A stretch of DNA of 64,000 nucleotides from Chitinophaga sp. Ak27 (GTDB lineage: Bacteria > Bacteroidota > Bacteroidia > Chitinophagales > Chitinophagaceae). Where the stretch lies: contig NZ_JABAOB010000005.1 of the NCBI RefSeq assembly GCF_012726295.1, forward strand, positions 434,001 to 498,000, written 5' to 3'. Shown piece by piece: positions 20,418-28,741 of the stretch (position 1 is its first letter; each line of letters opens with the position of its first letter). Under the pieces are notes generated by a model. It saw only the letters and a program-made list of their open reading frames with translations. It made no database searches and was not told where the DNA came from. The position numbers were made by a program, and so were the translations under genes.

Positions 20418-20876
20418 CTACTGACTCACTACATCCCGGTAGCTTTTAATTGTATCATGTGCTTCTTTTAATCGTGCCCGCTGATTGCCAAGTACTTCCC
20501 TGATATGGTAAGACATAGGCACGTCGATGCTCAATGCATCAGCATAGGCACGCTGCACAGCGTCTTCTCCATATTCACAGGCAGAAAAAAGCGAGTACCG
20601 GTCGGTGCCAGTTAAGGTGGTTTTAATAGCCATCCAGGTGCGGTAAATCTTACCACCGAGCGTTGTATCTTGGTTGCCAGTATCGGCTCCCAGCTCCAAT
20701 AACTGATGGTTTAGCTCTCCCACATACTTAATACTATCATTTATCATATGCTGAAACAACGCTTTCACATCAGCATTATCAGTAGCTGCCTTTGCCTTCT
20801 TATATCCTTCTATCCTGTCATTATTGATTTTCACAAGATCGTTTAATAGGGTCACCAATTTATCTTCCTGTAACAT
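20418..20876 (-). CDS. PA2169-type four-helix-bundle protein (DUF2383)
   Basis: The 152-residue all-helical protein has the layout of the PA2169/DUF2383 family. Helices near LVKINNDRIEGYKKA, VKALFQHMINDSIKYVGELN, GKIYRTWMAIKTTLTG and a last helix DAVQRAYADAL complete the ferritin-like bundle. The function of the family is not established; members often lie near stress genes. I use the ATG at 20876 rather than a TTG two codons earlier. It is divergent from the small membrane peptide gene. Confidence 0.8.
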   Translation of the reverse strand: MLQEDKLVTLLNDLVKINNDRIEGYKKAKAATDNADVKALFQHMINDSIKYVGELNHQLLELGADTGNQDTTLGGKIYRTWMAIKTTLTGTDRYSLFSACEYGEDAVQRAYADALSIDVPMSYHIREVLGNQRARLKEAHDTIKSYRDVVSQ

Positions 20877-21132
20877 GATCAAAAATTTGTGGTTAAAAAA
20901 TAAGTCCCTGCATTACCGTTACAGGTTTTCAAAAATCCATCCATAATAGTAAAGCCTTTTGCAGGAACTATTTTCAGCCGGAGAAGGGCTAAATTCCGGT
21001 CCTTTTTTTTCTCGTATGGTGGAGAAGCTTCCACAAAAATCATCACTGCCGGCCTATACAAGGCTGTGAACAGGCAAGTTAAGGTGTTGGCATAAATTTT
21101 TTAGTATAATTCCTGAATCAAATCCTTACGAC

Positions 21133-21285
21133 ATGAACAGCCTTCTTTATGTAATAGCAATCATACTCATTATAGGATGGATACTGGGATTCTTTGTATA
21201 CTCAGCCGGATCACTCATTCACGCGTTGCTTGTGCTGGCTATTATTGCCATACTCGTCAATATCATCAGGGGTAGAGCCGTGTAA
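21133..21285 (+). CDS. Lmo0937-family small membrane protein
   Basis: The 50-residue peptide begins MNSLLYVIAIILIIGWILGF and ends in INIIRGRAV-like basic residues (NIIRGRAV). Two hydrophobic helices (about 3-21 and 29-45) are joined by the conserved FVYSAGSLIH turn. This matches the small Lmo0937-type (DUF5670) membrane proteins found in many Bacteroidota and Firmicutes, whose function is unknown. A very strong terminator begins 20 bp after the stop codon, supporting a real monocistronic gene. Confidence 0.82.
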   Translation: MNSLLYVIAIILIIGWILGFFVYSAGSLIHALLVLAIIAILVNIIRGRAV

Positions 21286-21304
21286 ATACCAACCCATCTC
21301 TTTC

Positions 21305-21342
21305 AACGCCCGGGTTAACGATGGTTAACCCGGGCGTTTTGT
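21305..21342 (+). terminator. Strong terminator after the Lmo0937-type gene
   Basis: A perfect 15-bp stem (aacgcccgggttaac with its complement), a gatg loop and a TTTTG tail. Confidence 0.9.
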
Positions 21343-21558
21343 GACTGACTCCCTGACTACTCCCACTTAACCCGCCTTTTTTATTCCTCTCTTACCGGTA
21401 AACCGGCAAAGCTTGTTACCAAATCGTTGTTATCCAGATTTTTCCGTCCGGGGAAATATATTGATAACATGGAAGGCGTAACTTCCCGCCTGTGTTTGAA
21501 ATAGTGCCCTGAAAAACAATAATCATCCATAGTTGTTAACAACAAAAAACCTGCTTAT

Positions 21559-22005
21559 ATGAAATACCTCCCGCTATTGTTCGTATTTGCCGTATTGGCT
21601 GGTTGTCAGCATACCGGCACCAAAGCCAGCCAGGGGGAACATTCGGCGACGGAATCCAGCGACGCCGATACCGCCACCTGGGTAACCTATACCGGTACCA
21701 TCCCCTGTGCAGACTGCAATGGTATTATGATGGAACTGTCGCTTCACCGACAGCCCGAGCTACGGTTTACTTTAAAGGAGACCTACCAGGGTAAGAGCCA
21801 AACCTTTCCCAGTGAAGGAAATTACAGTATTCAACATGGCACAACTGCCGATCCCGGCGCTACAGTTATTCTGCTCAATCCTGATAAGGACAAAAACCTG
21901 CAACGTTATTTTCAGCAGGTAGACAAAAATGAACTAAAAATGCTGGACGGGGATATGAGGGAAATTGCAGGTAATAATAATTATACCCTGAAAAAGGTTT
22001 TATAA
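21559..22005 (+). CDS. NlpE-like lipoprotein
   Basis: The 148-residue protein has a lipobox (VLAGC, acylated Cys16) and an NlpE N-terminal domain. YTGTIPCADCNGI carries the CxxC pair at Cys50 and Cys53, and the strands MELSLHRQPELRFTLKETYQ follow. In E. coli NlpE signals surface and copper stress through Cpx. Here only the N-terminal domain is present and no Cpx genes are nearby, so the role is a guess (envelope stress or copper response). A long hairpin follows. Confidence 0.82.
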   Translation: MKYLPLLFVFAVLAGCQHTGTKASQGEHSATESSDADTATWVTYTGTIPCADCNGIMMELSLHRQPELRFTLKETYQGKSQTFPSEGNYSIQHGTTADPGATVILLNPDKDKNLQRYFQQVDKNELKMLDGDMREIAGNNNYTLKKVL

Positions 22006-22013
22006 TAATTCCT

Positions 22014-22064
22014 GATATAATACAAAGAGCCGGTTTAAAATAAACCGGCTCTTTGTATTATATC
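22014..22064 (+). terminator. Perfect 24-bp hairpin after nlpE-like gene
   Basis: The stem 22014-22037 pairs perfectly with 22041-22064 around a 3-nt loop. A U-rich TTTGTATTATAT segment lies in the 3' arm rather than after it, so the inner GC-rich part could act as terminator. The unusual length may also protect the 3' end. Confidence 0.65.
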
Positions 22065-22120
22065 AAAAAAGTCGCTTAAATTTAGCGGTGACCTGTGATT
22101 TTTTATCATTTTATCATGCT

Positions 22121-23719
22121 ATGAATCGAATTCTGGGCTACCTGGTTTTATGCTTGCTATGTACGATTTATGCCTATGGCGTTGCTCCCACAGATAGCTT
22201 GCTCCGGGAGCTGAACAAAGCTATGGAGCAATCAGCCTCCTATGATGCGGTAAAGCTTAGGAATATTGACAGCATTAAACGTAGATTGCCGGCAGCCAGC
22301 GATCCGGCCAGTCAATACCAAATCTGCCTGCAATTATATAATGCCTATAAGGTCTTTAACTTTGATTCGGCCTTTGCTTACGCCCAAAGGCTACAACAGC
22401 TGGCCACCCAGCTGCATGACCCGGTACGTACTACAGAGGCGAAAATCAAATTAGGGTATGTATTGCTGTCGTCTGGCATGTTTACTGAAACCGCTGCCTT
22501 TGTAAACGGTATTGATGCCACAGGTGCGCCTGATAGTATTAAAATAGAGTTTTACCTGATGAAGAGTCGCCTGTACTTCGACCTGGCAGACTACAACCAG
22601 GATAAATACTATACCCCTACTTATATTAAACAGGCCAGTACATATATAGATTCCGCCCTCCAGCTGATTCCGCCCGGCTCTTTTGAGTACCGGTACAACA
22701 AAGGCCTGCAGTTGTTCAAGATGGGAAACATTCCAGGAGCGCTGGCCATTTATCCTAACCTGGACCAGCCAGGAGTGAGTGACCGGCAGCTGGCCATTTC
22801 GGCCTGTACGTTGGGCGCCATTTATGAAGCCTCACACCATACAGATACGGCTATCATCCTCATGATGCGATCCGCTATAGCGGACATCCGGTCGTCGACC
22901 AAAGAAACAATGGCCAGTTACAGCCTGGCCACCTTATTGTTTGAAAAGGGCGATGTAAAAAACGCCTCCCATTGTATCGAACGGGCTATTGGCGAAGCTG
23001 TATTTTATGGCGCCCGCCAGCGAAAGGTAATGGTAAGTAGTATTTTACCCATTATCGAGCATGAAAGGATCATAACCGCTGAAGAAAGAACCAAATCATT
23101 ACTGATTTATGCCACCATTGTTACTTTACTACTGGTGGCAGTAGTGATCCTGGCGGTCACTGTTTTTCGGCAGGTACAGAAACTCAAATCAGCCCAGCGT
23201 ATTATTACTGCTGCCCACCTGAAACAAACTGAAATCAATAATCAATTATTGGAAGCCAATAAAATAAAAGAAGAATATGTGGGTTATTGCTTTAATATCA
23301 ATGCAACCTATATTGGAAAGATAGAAAAGCTAAAACAAACCCTGGAGCTAAAAATTGCCGACAACAAGCCCGGTGAGTTAAAGTTTCTCGTTAATAACAT
23401 TAATATCCGCCAGGAGCGGGAAGAGCTTTTTACCAATTTTGACCGGGTATTCCTGAAAATATTCCCTCATTTCGTAGCGGCGTTTAACCAGCTGTTTGAT
23501 AAAGAAAACCAGGTAGTCCTTAAAGAAAATGAATTACTGAATACCGATCTCCGGATCTTTGCACTGATCCGTATCGGGATTACAGATAATGAGAAAATAG
23601 CCCGGATACTCGAATATTCTGTCAATACGATTTACGCCTATAAAACCAAAATTAAGAAGCGGTCTTTAGTGCCCAGTGAAGACTTTGAAAACCAAATTAT
23701 GAACATTAAAGCATTGTAA
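22121..23719 (+). CDS. DUF6377-like membrane-bound regulator (TPR, TM, helix-turn-helix)
   Basis: The 532-residue protein has a signal peptide (MNRILGYLVLCLLCTIYAYG), a helical TPR-like periplasmic region (about 25-320) and one membrane helix at about 325-348. A coiled-coil and a C-terminal segment with a LuxR-like helix-turn-helix follow (GITDNEKIARILEYSVNTIY near residue 485). This layout matches the DUF6377 proteins of Bacteroidota, often placed beside SusC/SusD genes. It likely senses the envelope or a glycan and controls the locus downstream, but this is inferred. An in-frame GTG at 22088 would add 11 residues; ATG at 22121 gives a proper signal peptide. Confidence 0.75.
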   Translation: MNRILGYLVLCLLCTIYAYGVAPTDSLLRELNKAMEQSASYDAVKLRNIDSIKRRLPAASDPASQYQICLQLYNAYKVFNFDSAFAYAQRLQQLATQLHDPVRTTEAKIKLGYVLLSSGMFTETAAFVNGIDATGAPDSIKIEFYLMKSRLYFDLADYNQDKYYTPTYIKQASTYIDSALQLIPPGSFEYRYNKGLQLFKMGNIPGALAIYPNLDQPGVSDRQLAISACTLGAIYEASHHTDTAIILMMRSAIADIRSSTKETMASYSLATLLFEKGDVKNASHCIERAIGEAVFYGARQRKVMVSSILPIIEHERIITAEERTKSLLIYATIVTLLLVAVVILAVTVFRQVQKLKSAQRIITAAHLKQTEINNQLLEANKIKEEYVGYCFNINATYIGKIEKLKQTLELKIADNKPGELKFLVNNINIRQEREELFTNFDRVFLKIFPHFVAAFNQLFDKENQVVLKENELLNTDLRIFALIRIGITDNEKIARILEYSVNTIYAYKTKIKKRSLVPSEDFENQIMNIKAL

Positions 23720-24091
23720 AAAGTCCTTTTTTTGCTCTCAATTCATTTATATTAATATAATTTATATATAATATTAACTATCTGATTATCAATACACATA
23801 AATAGCTAATATTGGATTATTCGCCTTTATTTTCTATATTTTGATTGTAAAAGTTGTTGCCCTGCTGATTGAGTTTTTACTTTGATTCATCAGTAGAAAA
23901 GAAGAAAGCCAAAAATCTAACTTGACGTTTAAAACCATTTAAAGAAAACTAAGTTTCCAGAAAAACAAAAACATCCACGTTGACAAAACTGCCGGGAGCA
24001 TCCCTGCGAGCAACGCGTTATTCCGTTCACTTAACGAAACATATTTAATCCACGTAGCAGCACAACCAAAACTGCTTAAAAAATCCACTTT
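23720..24091. other. 372-bp regulatory region upstream of susC1
   Basis: Very AT-rich, with a candidate promoter (23812-23843) and a predicted leader of about 240 nt before the susC1 ATG. No gene was seen. The long leader may carry regulation. Confidence 0.45.
23812..23843 (+). promoter_or_regulatory. Candidate susC1 promoter
   Basis: TTGG at 23812-23815 lies about 19 bp before TATATTTTG (23835-23843). The spacing fits the Bacteroidota -33/-7 arrangement, but the -7 box has one extra base against TAnnTTTG. Confidence 0.35.
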
Positions 24092-27043
24092 ATGCTTAAA
24101 ACAAGATTCATCAAACATCTTTTTCTGGGTATGCTATTGTTTGCCATACATGGCATCGTAGCTGCACAGAACAAGACCGTTACCGGGAAAATTACGGATA
24201 AGAACGGCACCGCCATCCCTGGTGCCTCCGTTCAGATCAAAGGAACTAAAAGTGGTACCACTGCAGATGCGGAAGGTACTTTTAAGGTATCTGTTGCCCC
24301 CGGAGCCACCGCATTGATAATCAGCTTCATCGGGTATACTCCGCAGGAAGTGAGCATTGCTGGTAAAACAAATGTAAGCGTACAATTATCCCAGGAAAAC
24401 ACTACCCTGACCGATGTGGTAGTAGTGGGATATGGTACCTCCCGCAAAAAGGATTTAACAGGCGCCATTGCCCAGGTAAAGGCAGCCGACTTCAATAAAG
24501 GTATTACCAGCGCCCCCGACCAACTGATCCAGGGTAAGGTATCGGGTTTAATGATTCTCAATAACAACGGAGCACCCGGTGCCTCCGCCACCGTAAGAAT
24601 CAGAGGTGTATCTTCTGTACGTACCGGCAACCAGCCGCTGTACGTGGTAGATGGCGTTCCCCTGGACGGCCGTGTAGCCCGTCCTTCTCTCAACCTTACA
24701 GGTCTGGGACAAACACCGGATGCCAACCCGCTGAACTTTATTAACAACAACGATATCGCTACCATGGAGGTACTGAAAGATGCCTCCGCTACCGCCATCT
24801 ATGGCTCCCGCGGTTCTAACGGGGTGATTATCATCAACACTAAAAAAGGTTCGGCAGGCCCTGCAACGGTAGATGTCAACTACTCCGTAGGCATGAGCAA
24901 CATCATGAAAAAGTTGAATGTATTAAATGCAGATGAATACCGTGCCGCCTTAAAAGAATACAAGCTTACCGGCGATGGAGGCTCCAGCTCTGATGGACTC
25001 GGCTCCATTCTCAGAACTGGCGTTACTCACAACATCGGCGTATCGATGAGCGGCGGCAACGAAACCAGCCGGTACCGCGCTTCCTTCGGTATGATGGACC
25101 AACAGGGTATTGTGAAGAAAACCGGCCTGAAAAAATACACTGCCTCCCTTAGCGGCCAGAGTAAATTCCTGGAAAGCAAACAGCTGGGTATCGACTACAA
25201 TATCATGGCAGCACAAACCTCCGAACAACTGGCGCCTATTTCCAACAACGCCGGCTTTACCGGTAGCCTCATTGGCCAGGCTTTACAATGGAATCCCACT
25301 GTATCCCTGACCAATCCCGACGGTTCTCTCAACATCCTTGCTAAAAACCAGGCCATCAACCCTATGAATATGTCCCAGGGATATAATGATAAAGCGAATA
25401 TCAGCTATGTCCTCGCCAGCATTTCTCCTTACTTTAAATTCAACGATAACTGGGAATATCGCATGATGTATAGCGTGAATCACCAGGTAGGACAACGCAG
25501 GGCGTCTCTCGACTCCTCTATCAACATCGACCAGGTGATGGGCGTAGGTATCGCGGCATATAATACCGCTGAACTCAATACCCAGTTATTCAATAATACC
25601 CTGAGCTATAACAAGCAACTGTCTGGCAACTGGAACCTTAGCGCCATGGTAGGGTATGAATACCAGAAATTCGCTTATTCCGGCGTAGGCATCGGCGCCA
25701 AGGGCTTTCCTACCAATGCCGTTGACTATACCGACATCTTCCAGACACCCACCCAGGTAAATACTAACATCAGCTCTTTCCGGAATCCGAGCTCAGAACT
25801 ACAGTCCTTCTTCGGCAGGGTAACCGTAAATGCCAAAGACAAATACATCCTTACGGCTACCATGAGGGCAGACGGTTCCAGTAAATTCGGCGCCAACAAT
25901 CGCTATGGTTATTTTCCTTCTTTTGCCGCCAAATGGAATATTTCCAATGAAGATTTCATGAGAGGCAATACCTTCTTTAATAACCTGGGACTAAGAGCAG
26001 GCTACGGTGTTACCGGTAACCAGGAATTCCCTGCGGGAGCAGCACAAGCCCAATATGGCCTTGCTTCCGGCGGTAAAGCCAGCCTGATCAATGTACCTAA
26101 CCCCGACCTGAAATGGGAAAGCTCCAAACAACTCAACGTAGGAGTGGACTTCGCTATCCTGAAAAACAGGTTAAGTGGTACCCTCGACTACTTCCTGAAA
26201 AATACCACCAACCTGTTATTCAGCTTCCCTGCCATTCAACCAGCCCCAGCTTCCAACTACTGGATCAACTTACCTGGTAAGGTAATGAACACCGGGGTGG
26301 AACTGTCGCTCAGAGGCGAAATCATACAAACCAAAAACTGGAGATGGAGCATGGGCGTAAATGGTACCTGGCTGAAAAACGAAATGTCGGGCTATTCCGG
26401 ACCGACGGTGAATACTGGCTCTATCGACGGACAAGGGGTATCCGGTGCCACGTCCCAACGTCTGGCCAATGGCTACCCGTTGAACACCTTCTACCTGCTT
26501 AAATTTGAAGGCTTCGATGACAAGGGTATGAGTATATATGCCGACAATGGCCTTACCCGCTACTATATGACCAACCCAAATCCTAAAGTGCTGCTGGGTA
26601 TCAATACAGAAGTCAACTACAAAAAATGGACCCTGTCTGCCAGCTCCCATGGCGCTTTCGGATTCCAGGTGTATAACAACACCGCCAACACCGTATTACC
26701 TATCGGTAACCTCGGCTCCAGGAATATCGCGAAATCGCTGGTGGGTAACGGAGAAGCACAAACGAACTCTCCGGCCGTTTCTTCCCGCTACCTGGAAAAC
26801 GGTAACTTCCTGAAACTGGACAACCTCACCCTCATCTACAACCTGGGCGCTGTAGGTAAAGTATTTAAAGGCGCTGCTGTATCGCTTACCGGTCAAAACC
26901 TGTTCGTGATCACCAAGTATACCGGCTTTGATCCGGAGGTAAATACCGACAAAAATGTAAATGGCGTAAGCTCCTTTGGTATCGAGTACGCTCCATACCC
27001 AACTGCCCGGACCTTTATGCTGGGTGTACAGTTTACTTTATAA
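24092..27043 (+). CDS. SusC/RagA-family TonB-linked outer membrane transporter (first pair)
   Basis: The 983-residue outer-membrane protein has a signal peptide ending VAAQ (about residue 25). Next come a carboxypeptidase-regulatory-like domain (TGKITDKNGTAIPGASVQIK, about 30-110) and a TonB-box region (LTDVVVVGYGTSRKKDLTGA). A plug domain (PLYVVDGVPL, LKDASATAIYGSRGSNGVI) and a 22-stranded barrel complete it. SusC imports glycan oligomers captured by SusD, using TonB energy. It is followed 23 bp later by susD1. No FecR-type N-terminal signalling extension is seen. Confidence 0.94.
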   Translation: MLKTRFIKHLFLGMLLFAIHGIVAAQNKTVTGKITDKNGTAIPGASVQIKGTKSGTTADAEGTFKVSVAPGATALIISFIGYTPQEVSIAGKTNVSVQLSQENTTLTDVVVVGYGTSRKKDLTGAIAQVKAADFNKGITSAPDQLIQGKVSGLMILNNNGAPGASATVRIRGVSSVRTGNQPLYVVDGVPLDGRVARPSLNLTGLGQTPDANPLNFINNNDIATMEVLKDASATAIYGSRGSNGVIIINTKKGSAGPATVDVNYSVGMSNIMKKLNVLNADEYRAALKEYKLTGDGGSSSDGLGSILRTGVTHNIGVSMSGGNETSRYRASFGMMDQQGIVKKTGLKKYTASLSGQSKFLESKQLGIDYNIMAAQTSEQLAPISNNAGFTGSLIGQALQWNPTVSLTNPDGSLNILAKNQAINPMNMSQGYNDKANISYVLASISPYFKFNDNWEYRMMYSVNHQVGQRRASLDSSINIDQVMGVGIAAYNTAELNTQLFNNTLSYNKQLSGNWNLSAMVGYEYQKFAYSGVGIGAKGFPTNAVDYTDIFQTPTQVNTNISSFRNPSSELQSFFGRVTVNAKDKYILTATMRADGSSKFGANNRYGYFPSFAAKWNISNEDFMRGNTFFNNLGLRAGYGVTGNQEFPAGAAQAQYGLASGGKASLINVPNPDLKWESSKQLNVGVDFAILKNRLSGTLDYFLKNTTNLLFSFPAIQPAPASNYWINLPGKVMNTGVELSLRGEIIQTKNWRWSMGVNGTWLKNEMSGYSGPTVNTGSIDGQGVSGATSQRLANGYPLNTFYLLKFEGFDDKGMSIYADNGLTRYYMTNPNPKVLLGINTEVNYKKWTLSASSHGAFGFQVYNNTANTVLPIGNLGSRNIAKSLVGNGEAQTNSPAVSSRYLENGNFLKLDNLTLIYNLGAVGKVFKGAAVSLTGQNLFVITKYTGFDPEVNTDKNVNGVSSFGIEYAPYPTARTFMLGVQFTL

Positions 27044-27066
27044 TCTACCGCTAAAAATTGACCACA

Positions 27067-28605
27067 ATGACGACTCAACATATACTTAAAACCGCTATGG
27101 TAATAGCCTGCAGCCTGGGATTCACCGCCTGCAGCCTGAAAGAAGACCTGGGCAGTAACCTGAATAAATCTCAGGCCGACTCCCTCATTAAAGCACCTCA
27201 ACTGCTGGGAACGGCTTATGACAATCTTCAGAATGCCTACCAGGACTTTTCACAGACATGGGGGATGAGTGAAATCAGTACCGATGAAGCGCTTGGCCCC
27301 ACCCGCGGCGGCGACTGGGACGATAACGGCGTATGGCGTGCCCTGCATCAACATCAGTGGACCCCCGATCACGCTCATGTACAGAATACCTTCAATGCCC
27401 TGCTGTTGGAACAATTCAGCGCTACCAACGTACTCAACTTTCGCCCTACGCCGAGACAAGAGGCTGAAGCCCGCTTCCTGCGCGCCTTCTCCATGTTTTC
27501 GGTAATTGACCTGTACGGCCAGGTGCCCTTCCGTAATCCGGGAGATAACCTGCTGGAAGCGCCTAAAGTGTATAAAGCCGCTGAAGGCATCGACTTCATC
27601 ATCTCCGAACTGAACGCCATCATGGCTAACCTGCCCGATAGAGCCACTGCCGGACAAGCCTATGTAGCCAATAAAGATGCCGCAAGGTTCCTGCTGATGA
27701 AAATATACCTGAACAAAGGCGCCTTCCTCAACAGGGCCGCACCCACCTTCGATGCCGCCGATATGCAGAAAGTAATATCCCTGGCAGACGAGCTGAAAGC
27801 CAGCGGCTATATTATTCAACCTAACTACTTCGATAATTTCGCCAAGGATAACGATGTAAAATCCCAGGAAAACATTTTCACACAGCAAAATGGTCCTGGT
27901 ATCAGTAATATCCGCAATGGCAACAACGTATACTGCCGTTGGATGTGCACCCTGCACTATAGCCAGAATCCGAGTGGCTGGAATGGTTTTACCACCCTGT
28001 CTGATTTCTATGATACGTTTGAAGCAGTGGATACCCGCAGAGGCGGCAGTTATCCCGGCGTAACCAACGTTTCCGGTCTGAAAGTAGGCTTCCTTATCGG
28101 ACAGCAATACGATCAAAACGGTAATAAGATCCTTGACAGAAGCAAACGCCCGCTCATCTTCACCCGGGAAGTGGAACTCAGGGCTACCGGCGACCAGGTG
28201 GAAATGGCCGGTATCAGGGTAGTAAAATACCCACCGGATATGGGCTCCAATGGTAGCGAAGCATCCAACGATTTCGTATTCTTCCGTTATGCCGACGCTG
28301 TGCTGATGAAGGCCGAAGCATTACTGAGAACCAATAATGCTGCTGCAGCATTGCTGCTCGTAAATGACCTTCGCGTTAAACGCGGCGCAACGCCTTTGAC
28401 CACACTGGATCTCAACCAGATGTTGGCTGAAAGAGGACGTGAATTGTACTGGGAAGGCTGGAGAAGGCAAGACCTGATCCGCTTTGGCAAATTCCTCAAC
28501 GCATGGCAATTGAAACCAGCCAGCGATCCTAAGTACTTGCTGTTCCCGATTCCTACCAGCGATCTTGCTGTCAATAAAAACCTGGTACAAAATCCAGGTT
28601 ACTAA
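27067..28605 (+). CDS. SusD/RagB-family surface glycan-binding lipoprotein (first pair)
   Basis: The 512-residue lipoprotein has a signal with lipobox FTAC (Cys22) followed by SLKEDLG. The helical TPR scaffold has family marks: PRQEAEARFLRAFSMFSVID near the middle, AARFLLMKIYLNKGAFLNRA, ADAVLMKAEALLRTNNA and the C-terminal ERGRELYWEGWRRQDLIRFG. It forms the lid of the SusC1 transporter. A TTG at 27058 would add three residues; ATG at 27067 is preferred. A hairpin follows at 28617-28652. Confidence 0.92.
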   Translation: MTTQHILKTAMVIACSLGFTACSLKEDLGSNLNKSQADSLIKAPQLLGTAYDNLQNAYQDFSQTWGMSEISTDEALGPTRGGDWDDNGVWRALHQHQWTPDHAHVQNTFNALLLEQFSATNVLNFRPTPRQEAEARFLRAFSMFSVIDLYGQVPFRNPGDNLLEAPKVYKAAEGIDFIISELNAIMANLPDRATAGQAYVANKDAARFLLMKIYLNKGAFLNRAAPTFDAADMQKVISLADELKASGYIIQPNYFDNFAKDNDVKSQENIFTQQNGPGISNIRNGNNVYCRWMCTLHYSQNPSGWNGFTTLSDFYDTFEAVDTRRGGSYPGVTNVSGLKVGFLIGQQYDQNGNKILDRSKRPLIFTREVELRATGDQVEMAGIRVVKYPPDMGSNGSEASNDFVFFRYADAVLMKAEALLRTNNAAAALLLVNDLRVKRGATPLTTLDLNQMLAERGRELYWEGWRRQDLIRFGKFLNAWQLKPASDPKYLLFPIPTSDLAVNKNLVQNPGY

Positions 28606-28616
28606 TCATATGCTTT

Positions 28617-28652
28617 AAACGGGTGCGGGCAATGCCATGCCTGCACCTGTTT
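28617..28652 (+). terminator. Hairpin after susD1
   Basis: A 15-bp stem with two G-U wobbles (aaacgggtgcgggca with tgcctgcacctgttt) and a 6-nt loop. It has no long T-run, so it may be a partial terminator or an mRNA-stability element between susD1 and the GH31 gene. Confidence 0.5.
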
Positions 28653-28741
28653 AATCTCCCACTACCCGCTATCTCATTACCACAGCGCATTACGTAAATT
28701 ATGCGCCAGGGGAAGTTTTGCGTGGAAAATTAATCGCTCAT

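Noticed and set aside
20979-21012. Plus-strand terminator-like sequence (5-bp stem and T8) between the divergent DUF2383 and Lmo0937-type genes
   Set aside because: The stem is only 5 bp and there is no plus-strand gene upstream for it to end; probably chance.
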